This document shows positions 13,616 to 24,810 of a stretch of 64,000 nucleotides of DNA, piece after piece. The position numbers and the translations under genes were made by a program. The notes under the pieces were generated by a model that did no database searches, was not told the origin of the DNA, and was given only the letters and a program-made list of their open reading frames with translations. The stretch covers positions 416,774,044 to 416,838,043 of the forward strand of contig NC_080671.1 in assembly GCF_030247195.1 (NCBI RefSeq), written 5' to 3'. Numbering within the stretch: position 1 is the stretch's first letter; each line of letters begins with the position of its first letter. The DNA is from Topomyia yanbarensis. Lineage: Eukaryota > Arthropoda > Insecta > Diptera > Culicidae.

Positions 13616-15804
13616 TCAGTTATGGAAATAACTGTCAAATTCGTTCCCAAAGGTGGCCGCATCACTTATGAGGAGGCAAAGAGCTTTAGACCGATCAGTC
13701 TGACCTCCTTCCTTCTCAAATCAGTGGAACGTTTAATCGACCACTACATTCAGGATGGTAGCTTGGGCGAGCACCCGCTGCATGCAATGCAACATGCATA
13801 TCAGCGGGGGAAGTCTACTACCACCCTGTTACACAATGTTGTCTACAACATTGAAAGGGCTTTTTCACAAAAGCAATCAAGTTTAGGAGTTTTTCTCGAT
13901 ATTGAAGGTGCTTTTGACGACGTGTCTTTCGAATCCATTTTGGAAGCAGCACGAGATCATGGAGTACCTTCATATATCACGAACTGGATACGCGCAATGC
14001 TTAGCAACCGACATCTGTGCTCATCGTTAAGACAAGTAGAGATGAGGAAACTGAGTGTCTGCGGATGTTCTCAAGGTGGTGTGCTGTCACCACTTCTATG
14101 GATCCTTGTCGCCGATAGCTTGTTGAGAAAACTAAATGAGCTTGGGTTTGCGACGTATGGTTTCGCCGATGATTATCATATAATGATCACCGGTATTTGC
14201 ATTAACATACTTTTTGATTTGATGCAACAAGCCTTATGTGTTGTTAAGCGGTGGTGTCTTCATGTTGGACTATCAGTTAAATAAAATAAAAATAAAACCT
14301 CAATGGTGCTTTTCACGCAGCGAAGGATTACAACCGGAGCTCGTCCATTGCAGTTTTTTGACTCTGAAATTATTGTCGAAGATCAAGTTAAGTACGTTGG
14401 GGTAATTCTCGACTCAAAACTTAATTGGACAGCTCACATCGATTTCAGGATCAAGAAAGCTTGCATGGCCTTTGGCCAATGTAGACGGGCTTTCGGCAAA
14501 TCTTGGGGACTTAAACCCAAGTACATTCAGTGGATCTACACAACAATTGTTAGACCAATACTGGCATACGGGTGCCTTGTTTGGTGGCAGAAGGGAGAAG
14601 TCATGACAATCCAATCAAAGTTAAACCATCTTCAGAGGATGTTCTTGATGGCGATGACTGGTGCGTTCTCGACAACACCTACTGCTGCTCGCGAGGCACT
14701 CTTGAACATAAAACCACTACACGTGTTTCTGAAACAAGAAGCACTTTCTTGTGCATACCGTCTTAAGGTTACTGGGCTCTGGAACAGTAACCCAATAGAT
14801 CGTGTAACTAGCCACACAAGACTGTGGCCCCAAATGGTTACTTGGGATGAATATACACTCCCAGTGACCTTACACTCACATGTAGTGTTTCTTCTAAAAC
14901 TTTCAATGTGAGAATTCCTCTTCGTGAGGAATGGCTGTCTGGCTGGATGGAGCGACAACTTGAAGAATACGTAGTTTGTTATACGGACGGTTCTTTGTTG
15001 GAGGGCCGAGCCGGTGCTGGTGTCTATTGTCATGAGATGAGATTAAACCAATCTCATTCGCTTGGTAGATACTGTACCGTATTCCAAGCAGGAATCTTTG
15101 CGATTCTGTGTGGCGTACAATCCGCACTTCAACAGGGAATTTGCGGTAAAAGAATCTATTTTTGCTCTGACAGTCAGGCTGCCCTGAAAGCACTTAGTTC
15201 GGCAGATTCGAGATTGAAATTAGTAATCGCATGTCGAACTCAAATCGAAGAACTTAGAATTTCAAATGCTATCTACCTTCTATGGGTACCCGGTCATTCC
15301 GGTATTACTGGAAATGAATGGGCGGACGAATTGGCTAGAGCTGGCGCTGCGACTGATTTCGTTGGTCCAGAACCAGTTCTACCACTGTCAATAAGTTGGA
15401 TAAAGCACAAGATTCGCTCTTGGGCTGCATTCGAACATGCCAACCATTGGCGTAGCTTGCAAACTTGCGTTCAAACAAAGGCTTTTCTGCCGGATGTGAG
15501 TCCGAAAATGTCAAGAAATTTGTTGCATTTTTCCAAGCACAACTGCAGTATTCTGGTCAGGGCACTGACTGGACATTGCAAACTCAATTATCACATGGCT
15601 ACTATTCAGCGCGCTGAGTATTATTTATGTGATCTTTGTGAATCCGATAAAGGAACATCATATCATTTGATATGCAATTGCCCTGTATTAATGCAATTGT
15701 GCATTCGGATTTTTGGTTCTCCATACATAGATGAACCTATGTACAGAGAGCTGAAATTTAAGGATATGCTTTTGTTCCTAACCCAGTGTGGTAAAGAGCT
15801 ATAG
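13616..15804 (+). pseudogene. LINE ORF2 RT and RNase H, with lesions
   Basis: RT of a non-LTR retrotransposon followed by a ribonuclease H domain. RT motifs: ITVKFVPKGGRITYEEAKSF (~13625), FRPISLTSF, GVFLDIEGAFDD (~13886), CSQGGVLSPLLW (~14066) and catalytic YGFADDYH (~14157). The thumb region runs to ~14830. RNase H: VVCYTDGSLLEG (~14973), CSDSQAALKAL (~15163), LLWVPGHSGITGNEWADELA (~15278). A CxxC...HxxxxC zinc-binding tail (CDLCESDKGTSYHLICNC) lies at ~15630. Lesions: in-frame TAA at 14282-14284 inside a small A-rich insertion, a frameshift near 14855-14865, and FQAGIF where RNase H normally has FQAEIF, so a catalytic Glu is lost. The protein would be inactive. Confidence 0.88.
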
Positions 15805-15824
15805 TTTTTTAGCCGCATTTGAAT

Positions 15825-16001
15825 GACAATATCTCTTCGGGGGTATTGTCGTTCTGTTATCTCAATATCCCCTCGGGGGTGTGGATATATCCGCTCACTG
15901 TTTGAGTAGAGGTTCTAAATCCCTCCGGGGGTTGGAAGTTTTATTCCTGCTGTTGTAGCACCTGTAGATCGTTCAGCATCACTCCGGGGGTGCAGAATGC
16001 T
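15825..16001 (+). promoter_or_regulatory. four hairpins in the LINE 3' UTR
   Basis: Four short stem-loops with a shared TCxCTYCGGGGG-type core, spaced 40-57 bp. 15825-15850: GACAATA/TATTGTC with a C(TTCG)G loop. 15865-15888: ATATCC/GGATAT, then CCC/GGG. 15918-15933: CCC(TCCG)GGG. 15975-16001: AGCAT/ATGCT with inner CAC/GTG. They follow the ORF2 stop (15802-15804). LINE 3' structures are often recognised by their own RT, so a template-recognition role is a reasonable inference. Confidence 0.6.
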
Positions 16002-16254
16002 CTGTTTTAATTGTTCTGTGTCGTTGTTTTCCTTACCCCTAACCTTACCACTTCCCCAATCCTTCCCATCAGGAAAATGATGAAAAGACGATTCTTGGCA
16101 AGGCACAAATCTCCGATCAACATGGGGAACGTGCCATTTGAGCCAGACGCTACTGATTCCTGACTGATAAGTGTTTGCTCAGGAACACAAATCGTGTTTC
16201 CGTCTTTGGAGCTAGCGTCAATCCGGTGCTAGCTTAGTCCTATCACTAAGGTAG

Positions 16255-17018
16255 TGTCGGATTCTGATGAAACGAAGTTTAAATGCAAATTCAATAACTA
16301 ATTTAATTTTTAATTCGTCTAATTACCATTTCTTTTATATATTTGTAACAGTCTAACGATCAATTCAAAAAATAGGTCTCGTTAGACCATCAATCGAAAT
16401 GTCGTTTAACGTCCACTGAACCCCCAAACAAACAAAACAACATTCACTGATATCCTACAGTATAGTAGTGAAAGAACGACGTCGCGTTCATTTTCATTTT
16501 CACAGTTTCCTTATGTGTTCACAATTTTCCTTCCCCCATCCAACCTGCCGGAATCGTTACAAACCTTTAGCAGCTCGAACGAAATAGAAAACTGACATGT
16601 GCGAGAAATGAACCATTCCTCGCAGTGTTCAACTTTTCGCAGAGTATATGTGCGAAAATTGCAAACTGATATTTGCTCATCTACATACAGCTTCCTCTCT
16701 ATGTATATGAAGATAAAAAAAATCAACCATATTAGCAGATTTCCAACTCACCCGTTAAGGGTCAATGTGGTGCTTTACGTTATATTCTCTGTAGTGATAT
16801 TCTAAGGCAAAATCTGACTCACACTATTAGGTTATTTTCAGAAGATTTTAAAGGGGGATATAAACCCTATCATGTCCAATATTTTTCTGACTTTTTTATA
16901 TTTCTCAAAACGATTGGGATGGAGAAACACAAATAAAACTAATTTTGATCAAAATTAGTACATCCTTCACAGTGCTAGTAGCTCCAGTTACAAAAAAATG
17001 AACAACATGAGCCCTTCG
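16255..17018. other. non-coding, nothing recognised
   Basis: AT-rich; no frames or repeats that I can support. Confidence 0.4.
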
Positions 17019-17029
17019 ACCTAATCTTT

Positions 17030-17197
17030 TTTTTTTTTTATTTCGATTATAGAGATTTTAACCTTAAGGTCATTCGCCTCTTCGGGTTAGAAAATCTCTT
17101 ATGAAAAATTTCTAACCCTATGTGCGGGGTCGGGACTCGAACCCAGGTGCGCTGCGTACAAGGCAATTGATTTACCAACTACGCTACGCCCTCCCCA
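17030..17197 (-). mobile_element. tRNA-derived SINE (Feilai-like)
   Basis: Read on the minus strand it starts with a tRNA-like head (GCGTAGTTGGTAAATC as A-box region, GGTTCGAGTCCCG as B box). A body with AGAGGCGAATGACC follows, and it ends in an A-rich tail (the T run at 17027-17039). A perfect 11 bp target duplication, ACCTAATCTTT, flanks it (17019-17029 and 17198-17208). The B box is intact, so RNA polymerase III could in principle recognise it. The Feilai resemblance is from memory of the family and was not aligned. Confidence 0.8.
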
Positions 17198-17208
17198 ACC
17201 TAATCTTT

Positions 17209-17640
17209 AATCTATACAAGCGATTGGCGAGTCAATATAAATTATTTCAGTATTAGTTCAAGTATAATGATATCACAATGAAAATAACTTTCTTGAGTAT
17301 TTCTCCACTTCAACTTTAAACTACCTTTATTCTACAAAGTACTATGCGTCGCCATGAAAATAATCATTTCGACCAAACCTGGAGTAATTTTTCAGCAACA
17401 AAAAGCGCCTTTCTTGTATACTTTCTACCTCGATTACTACGGCATCATAATAAAAATGTGCAATACTTTTTCCCGGTCAATTGTTTTGGACAATATTATA
17501 CAAAAATTAAGCAACCACCATAAAAACGACTGTGTTATTAACCATAGAGAAAATAAACAATCTCGTCAAATCTCATTATTACTTACGCGCTATTTAAAAT
17601 AGCGCCAGAAGCACACAAGGATAATAAAATGCACCGCTAG
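17209..17640. other. non-coding, nothing recognised
   Basis: AT-rich, without supported features. Confidence 0.4.
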
Positions 17641-18650
17641 TCCCCAATGGGTTAAGCCGGCAACGCTAACACGAGTCCGGCTCGTCCCCATCCCGGCCGC
17701 TGACTACAGTGCACCGAACCGAACCTGCCAAATAGCTCGATGAACGTTCTCCTTTGACGGTGAGTGTGATTCCGAGGCGAACGAAATATTGATTATTTTT
17801 CCCGGGTGCGCCTAACCCGGCATTTGCGGATGGACGGCCCGGCGCGCGGTCTCCAGCCACCACGTGGGTGGAAGGGGATTGCCGGCCGGCAGTGGCTGCA
17901 TGAGTTGAAGCACTATTGCATAGGGGACGGGTTGGATGCAAAAGGTGAACCGTGGCTCGTTTGGAAATGCGGGAGCTTTCAAGGACCAGCTCGGTCGGGA
18001 TGCATTGATGGGTGGCTAACGGGTTCATCCTCTCTCGCTCGCGGTGGGTTCCGCCGCGACGCCGCTACTGGTCGAGGTTGAAGAATCGGCGCGCATGTGC
18101 AAAATCGTGCGAAATTCAGCCTTTCATTTCTTTGTGCTCGTGGTAAGTGGAACGTTTTTCACTTAACTCCTGAAAATTTTGTGAAAATTTGTGGAAATTC
18201 TCCACTGGAACGGCAATCCTGTGCTTGTGGGCTGTGTTGAAAGGTTTTGCAGCCACCGTGGACGTTTGCAAGTTACCAAGAAAACGTGAGTTTTCCCTGA
18301 ATTTTCACAAAATCCTGACCTGTTAGAGGTTCGATTTTTCCTTTTCCACATTTTGGTGTTCGAGTGAAGTGTTGAGACCACCCGGTGCCACACGAACAGG
18401 GCGAACCAGTTGCCAGTGTTCGTGTGGGTCATCGGTATATTCTCCATCGCAGCCCAACTTCACTATCATTCCAAGGTTCTCCTCAGGCCGTGCTGACGTG
18501 CGGAAAGATTTTTCCAGAGAGGTGTGCTAGTGGAAAAAAGCAGCCATTGGTGGTGCTAGTGAAAAGTTGGAGAACAGTTCAACGTTTTGTGCGTGATTGC
18601 CGGTAACCGGATCAAAAATCGTAAGTGTTAACCACACTTTTCGCGAAACA
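17641..18650 (+). other. GC-richer region, candidate untranslated first exon(s)
   Basis: Much richer in G+C and CpG than neighbouring DNA and mostly free of recognisable repeats. It carries three good 5' splice-site consensus sequences on the plus strand: GTAAGT at 18143, GTGAGT at 18286 and GTAAGT at 18621. The pattern resembles a gene start with alternative untranslated first exons splicing far downstream. No acceptor partner or coding exon can be linked to it here, and an ancient retroelement leader remains possible. Confidence 0.3.
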
Positions 18651-19637
18651 GATAAAACATGCGGAATAGTAGCGGAAAATGTGCTTTTTCTAATTTTAAA
18701 ATCACTTCACCGCTGAGTCAGCGGCATGAATCAGCGTGCAAGTGCCGATAACCCAACACCGGACAGAGACGGAAAATGGAAAATGTCTGCCATGTGGAAC
18801 GAAGGAAATTTTCCGAATTGATTCAATTGAATCCGGTAGCCCAACATGGTCGATGTGACTTGCGAAATTGGACACTAGTAATTAGAATGTATCCCGTATG
18901 TAGTGAAACAATCGGTATGTGCACTTTGACGAAATTTGTCGCAAGATGGTGAAATGGCTGCCATTGAAAGTCTGGCTGTCTGGCTCCGGACCGGCCATCT
19001 TTATTACAAGGACGTTTCGAAATGCGAAGTAAAGTATTTGATGTGATGGCAATTTGACCGACGATTAGTTTAAGTGGTTTGATAAAGTGATACAACGATT
19101 AGATTTCTTTTTTTCGACGTGAATTTATGAAACTTGAGGCATGCACATGTTTTCGGTAGTACAAATCTGTTAAACTTAAGGACGTGGCAGTTATGTGTGA
19201 TCGCTCGTGTATTCAAAATTTTTATTGTAATCATGAGTCTGTAAATTTTATTTTGATGTTCATCAGAGAATGTCTACTACATTTGAATGTTGCTATCCTC
19301 TTTATCGTATTACAGAATCGATGCTGATGCCCATCATGGTTGATGATAGTCAGCTCTATTGATTGGTTCGGGTCATCCTATTGGTTGAACATATTGTCTT
19401 AAGTGCGTGAGAATTTAGAAAAATTAACCATAAATTCCGTCACACTAAAATTAATACGCACCTTTCTCTTAATAACCGATTTTTATTATGACGTAATTTG
19501 AAGATTATTTGTAGGTATTACTCGCAGAGCTTCCGCCAAGGTGTTTAAAATACCGTTTGGTGATAAGTGTACAATACCATTCGGCCATATTGAATTTACG
19601 TAGTGACAGCAAACATCATTAGGTTTGTTCCAGAACT
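18651..19637. other. non-coding, nothing recognised
   Basis: No supported gene or element; it may be intronic if the region at 17641-18650 is a first exon. Confidence 0.35.
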
Positions 19638-19860
19638 TTTTTTATTTCGATTCTAGAGGTTTTAACCTCTGCGTGGCATGAGAATCGAATTCAATAAATA
19701 GCATAAATGGCAAAGAATTCCAACTATACTAGATCCGTCTCTGTTCTACAACTTACTTTTGTAGAGGTGATCGCAATACTGTTGGGAAGCTGTGATGATG
19801 TTGGAGTGGTTAACGCACCTTACTAGACTGGGAGATCGCAGTTTCGATTCCTGCTCCAGG
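19638..19860. repeat. SINE tail fragment and tRNA-like block
   Basis: 19638-19665 resembles the minus-strand tail of the SINE at 17030-17197 (T-run, TTTCGATT, TAGAGGTTTTAACC). 19801-19860 has a tRNA-like B box (GTTTCGATTCC), but no acceptor stem closes around it. I regard this as degraded SINE or tRNA-pseudogene material. Confidence 0.35.
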
Positions 19861-19862
19861 GC

Positions 19863-20408
19863 ATATGAAGACTTTTTTTTCAATAGGTCCAATCTACAAA
19901 AGAGAGCCTCTCTCTGTATACTTTCTCTTCCGCGGATTACTCGGTCACATTTCTGATTTTCCTTCAACTATTTGCGTGATAAGATAGTAAAGACCTTGGT
20001 CTTTCGAAACATACTGATGAATGTTTAAAAAGTTTTACGGTTTTGCAGTAATAACACAGACTAACAGACATAACACTATGAGGGAATTCCATCAAAAACA
20101 TCGATCCAACCATTTTCCCAGTACACTAGCTCCACCTTTTATTCACGGTCCCAAACATGGTGGATTGCTCCTCAGGGTTGGGAACAATTTTTTCACTAGT
20201 AGTCTTTCCCCCATTTGCTTGTTTATATGTCAGTGGCGCCATAATTTCAAATGTGGCCACAGTCCCAACTACAAATATATTTAAAATGACCGTAAAAGCG
20301 GGCGAAGCTTAAGTGTTATTGCTGTTAGTCTGTGGTAATAATCGAAAGAGACAGCGAAAAAAAGGGCTCTCATTTGCAGATTGGGACTAATGAAAAAAGT
20401 CTTCATAT
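19863..20408. mobile_element. composite MITE, ~546 bp
   Basis: The outer inverted repeat starts ATATGAAGACTTTTTT and contains GAGAGCC and ACTTTCTCTT words found again in the MITE at 62011-62265. Inside it, 20045-20345 is an inner element with ACAGACTAACAG-type inverted ends. Its middle (CTAGCTCCACCTTTTAT, CCAACTACAAATATATTT) matches 61250-61800. This implies one element inserted in another. Confidence 0.55.
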
Positions 20409-20807
20409 CTTTTCTCAGCGTGTCCAATAAATAAGTAAATTGTCACGCTATTTTCATTCTCACCGTTCCGGTTTTTCTTTTTCTCCCTGTTAAACTATGC
20501 ACGCAGACAAAGTCGACATGAATAATGATTTTTACTGTGAACCGTGTTTACCAACACTGACATTAAACTGTGAAGCACAGCACACAACTGTGGAGTTTGT
20601 AAACAAATTTATGTCGACTTGCTAGTCGATTTCGTCAGAGTGCACAGCCTAATTTATCGTTGCACCTGTCCCTAAAAACCACAAAAAAAGAAAAAACGAA
20701 ACTTACGTCAAAATAAGAAATATGAGAGCTATTTTTGTTTCAAAAGATGGCCGCTATTAGAAGGTTTTTTAACTGAGCCGGTTGAACCTAAACAATAACA
20801 AACAAAC

Positions 20808-21062
20808 GACAAAATTGACAGTTCTCGACAAACATTTAGTTAGGACCACTGTCAAAATTAACTTTGAGTGGAAATTCCGGACAAACCATTACTCACCAAT
20901 CACAGATGTTGATAGTAAACAAAAAAGAAAAGTTTTTTCTTTCGTTAACTGCTGTGAATTGTATTCGGCCAGTAACGGTTTGTCCGAAATTTCCTTTCAA
21001 GAAATTTTGACAGTTGGCTGTTACGCCGTAATCGTATGTTTGTCGAGAGTTGTCAAATTGCA
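20808..21062. mobile_element. palindromic MITE, ~255 bp
   Basis: Left arm ~20810-20905 and right arm ~20969-21062 are inverted copies (GACAAACATT...GTCAAAATT...GGACAAACC against GGTTTGTCC...AATTTTGAC...ATGTTTGTC). No coding capacity. Confidence 0.65.
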
Positions 21063-23214
21063 CAGTTGACCCACAGAGAATAAGAAAAGAGGCGAAGAGT
21101 GAAAATCCGTCAAAACAGTACAAACTTTTTTATTATCATTATAAAAGTACAATAATACCTCAATTGTTACTAGGGCTCGAAGCCCAAAATATTGTCTCAC
21201 ACCCTAATAAAAAAAATTATTCACGAACTTTAACCCATATAATCCAACGATTCCACATATTGTTTGGATTATACCCTGAACAGGTCGTTAGGCTCTTGGA
21301 TCATAAGATGTTTATTAGGAGAATCATTGCCACTAAAAATATTAGAAAAGACGCTATGTTTCGTTTGAAATTCCAAGTTAACCGTCAATAAGAGTTGTCA
21401 ATCGCAAATGTTATGTATTATTATTGGGGAAGCATTGTTGCCCAATCCTTCAAAATTACAAAATATTTTGTTAAAATTTCGATTCTCAAACCAAATTCGT
21501 TGAAATACAATCGTTGTAAGAAACGCTATTGAGAATGTGGAATGGACAATGATATCGTTTCGTCGGCATATTAATTGATCAAATAATCTGAGTATGTAAT
21601 TTAGGTACAGTCGTGACTCACTGGTTGGACACTTTTTAACTGGACCGCTTTTTAGTTGGACCTCCGCTAGTTGGACCATTGTCCAACTAAAAAGCATCTG
21701 GGCGCCAAAATCTCATGTCAAATTTACTTTGACAATCAATCTGACATTATTTAGAGATGTGAACAGATGCATTTACGCTCCCAACATCTCCTTTGGAGAG
21801 TTTTTGACATTTGTCAGCGAATCACGACTGCACCAGTTTCGAAGTACCGATTATTCATACTATCGCATAAGAGTTGGTGCGACAATCGGCCAAATAATCT
21901 AATAGAGACTAATAATCTAAAAGACGCAAATTTATTTAGACGGTGCAAAAATCAGAAGATTTTTTTATGGAGAGATAACCCAGCAAAAGGATGGACATCG
22001 TGAAAAATAAGGTCACGTTTTTACACACGATAACAGTAATGGTTTTTGGACTTTATAAAACCATTCATTAACGTTCACTTTCAACGTTTTCCAAACGATA
22101 AACCAACGCTTCCACCAACCATATTGACTATTCCCCTTATGGTTGGTATCACACCAAACATATGCCCAATAGGGTGTTACGTATCCAACTTTATACGTGC
22201 CGTATTAACAGCCTACACCGTCTTCTACGTAATTTATGTAATATAGTTCTATGCAAATCATTTCGATTTGTTATTCTCCACCTATGGCAGGTGGAAGAAA
22301 ACCAATCGTCGAACACACTAGTACAGTTACAGATTGTTAAGTACTCTATAGCCCTTGTTTGACACCGTGGTTCAAGCCAGCTTGACAAAAACGCCCCTTT
22401 AGGTATGTAGGGTATTCATTGAACACTATCGTAGGGTAATTTTCTCTTACTGGATGGATGACGTAAACCACTAACTTCAGAATGAGGACTATCGACATAT
22501 TACGAACTAGACGATTTTGGTCGATATTATGTAATATAAAAAGCGTGAAAGTACCCTTTCAAAAAGGCGAAATTTCTCGATCAAATTTACGGGGCATTAT
22601 GATATGGCCCTAGCCTGGTGGTTTGGATGATGCTGCTTTGCTTTTTCTATTTCGATCCTCTTGGTTTCGAACCTAGCATATGAGATTATGACAATATCTA
22701 TTTGGTTACAAAATTTGTGCAAAAATCAGTTCAAGTTATATACTTCATTAGTTATACACATATTTATTCAGAACTATTTCTTCAAAGGGCGCCATTAAAT
22801 TGCATCACGGAAAAACGCTGTAGAAAATTACCTAGTTGACCGATCCTTTTCATACTTTCAGACAATAAAATGTAACCCATTAGTAAGCTTTTGGTATATT
22901 TATTTTATTCAACTTCAATACCATAAACGTACGCTCGCACCTTCCGCTTAACTTAACTCATAGGGTTCTGTACAACATCTGGCAGCAGCTTCTTCTGTGC
23001 GGAATCCTACACACTCAATTCGGATCGGTAATTTCTCAACAGCCGTGTAGTCAGCAAATTTAGAAACTGATATCTCAGTCAAATCAGATCTGTTTGCTGA
23101 TTTTCGGTGAAATATAATCCGAGCCTCAGCTATCAAATGTTACTTTTACTGAGATCTCAGCAAAAAAATTGTTTACTGAAATTGCAATTGTTGAGATTTC
23201 GGCAAAAGATGCGA
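21063..23214. other. non-coding; AGTTGGAC motif cluster at 21620-21690
   Basis: Apart from a cluster of GTTGGAC/GTCCAAC words at 21624-21693 nothing is recognisable. Open frames are short and look random. Confidence 0.35.
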
Positions 23215-23760
23215 AAAAGCTGAGATTCGGCAGAAAAATTTAATGTTTACTTTTCCTTCATGTCTTCTTCAGATTTTACCTCCTTGGAATGTTTCCGTAG
23301 TGCCTGCTGCATAATTGCCCAGTAGTTTTCGATGGGCCTTAATTCCAGCGCGCTGGGGACGAGAGGGGTTATGAGCAGATCGCTTGCCAAATCATATATT
23401 TATTGGCAAACTTTGAAAATTTCTGCTTCCTTAGTTCCTCCGGAACACCAAACTTGCGTTGGGCGGTGAAAAATAGTAGCCCCAGAAGTCTCGACGTAAG
23501 TCTAATTATCCATGACCCTGACCACTAATAGAACATCCATTCTGACCCCATTTCTCTTTCCATTCGATGCTCAGAGTTTTGTAGCGACGTTTTTTTTCCA
23601 TTCTGGTAGCGACGTTGATTCACACAACTCACCGTTGACTGCACGATTCCAAGTTCTTTTCCGCTGTCCCGTTGAGAGAGTTGAGAATTTTCCAGGTGTT
23701 TGCGCAAAATCAATTCCATTGCTTTTGAAAAATTCAGTGTGAACAATACACTCTAAACTC
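23215..23760 (-). pseudogene. mariner/Tc1-family transposase remnant
   Basis: Minus strand. The N-terminal part (23746 down to ~23525) has an HTH-like stretch SQRDSGKELGIVQSTVS, typical of the DNA-binding region of IS630/Tc1/mariner transposases. Further along, pieces of the catalytic domain are visible: TYVETSGATIF (~23500), NKYMIWQAICS (~23400) and RPIENYWAIMQQALRKH (~23340-23290), where the Glu lies in the usual P-I-E-N motif. Stops, frameshifts and a missing middle make it inactive. No terminal inverted repeats were located. Confidence 0.7.
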
Positions 23761-23869
23761 CTTCTACCCGAATTTTCAAGAAAAAATACCCAATGAGCTC
23801 TACAGCGTTTTTTTCCGTGATGCAATTTGATGTGGGATACCCTTTAATCCATCTTTTAGTTAAAATAAA

Positions 23870-24810
23870 ATTACCATCTAGAAATATCTGCTAAACACAT
23901 AGTGCACCGAAACAGGACGCAACAGCGCTTAGCCAAACCACAAATACGAGCGGTCAATTATCGCTTCATATCTCGTTATTCCACTACAAATATGTGAAAC
24001 ATTGCACTGATACAAACCTTTAGTTGCTGGAGAAATTATTTATGATTAGGTATTTCATTGTTCAGAAATACGACGGTTTCATTTTTCGTCATTTCTGCTT
24101 CATATACAGTACCACAATAAAAACAATCTGCATCCAGCACACAGAAAAGAATGAGCAGTGCAGCCAAACTAAAATATAAATTTCAGATGTTTAGTTTTCA
24201 GCTGCTCATAAAATTCAACTTATGTCAATGCAATACATGATCCAACAAGTATATTAATATCAAGTAAACATTAGAATTAAAATACGTTAAAACACTCGCG
24301 ACGCACCAGCTTATTATCAATCTATTCCTGAGCCGGTTCGGAATCCTGAAATGATTACACCTCAAAGGAAACAACCGATTCCACCATATAATCGGTTGAT
24401 ACATTTGTGCTGGTATCCATACTGAATTCACTCACAATTTCGAACCGGTTTGACTGGGTTGAGGTATAATCATGTCGGTAATTTTGAAATGGCTAGGTTA
24501 GCCGCTGTCAATTCTGTCAAACTCACCTACCAAACGAAATAATGACAGTTGCGCACCGCACATTCGAAAATGTCTTCAATTTTTACACAACTTTATCACT
24601 GGAGCTGGACGTCTGTTCTCTGTGATGCAAAGTTTGATGCGAAAGTAGTAATTACTAGTTGTTAGATTCCTGCGAGCGCGATTCTGGGAATCCTTCCACT
24701 TACAGCAGGTCCTTCATGTGTGTAATGTTTGTTTATTTTGATCGGATGAAGAAAGTAGAATAATTCGTTTTACAAATCATGATATTGGCGATTTGCGGCA
24801 AAGCTAAAAT
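23870..24810 (-). repeat. dispersed repeat R, copy B
   Basis: Reverse-complement counterpart of 7010-7640, with matching blocks at ~23890-24010, ~24080-24170 and ~24720-24785. It is longer than copy A, implying an insertion here (around 24200-24650) or a deletion there. Class unknown. Confidence 0.5.

Larger units (their letters stand above)
13307..16254 (+). mobile_element. internally deleted LOA/I-group LINE, ~2.95 kb
   Basis: The order is: 5' leader (13307-13476, shared with 2084-2301); a short ORF1-like start at ATG 13477 (MANGAWEEPGELPS, SNWLWSTRRL); then directly the middle of ORF2 RT near 13620; RNase H; and a 3' UTR with hairpins. Most of ORF1, the endonuclease and the first RT motifs are missing. 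The remainder is well preserved, so the insertion is relatively young. The 3' UTR ends in an 84 bp segment also found just upstream. Confidence 0.8.

Noticed and set aside
17130..17197. Possible minus-strand tRNA gene
   Set aside because: It is the tRNA-like head of a SINE with an A-rich tail and an 11 bp target duplication.
19801..19870. Possible tRNA gene with a B box
   Set aside because: The acceptor stem does not pair and the A box is poor; treated as SINE or tRNA-pseudogene debris.
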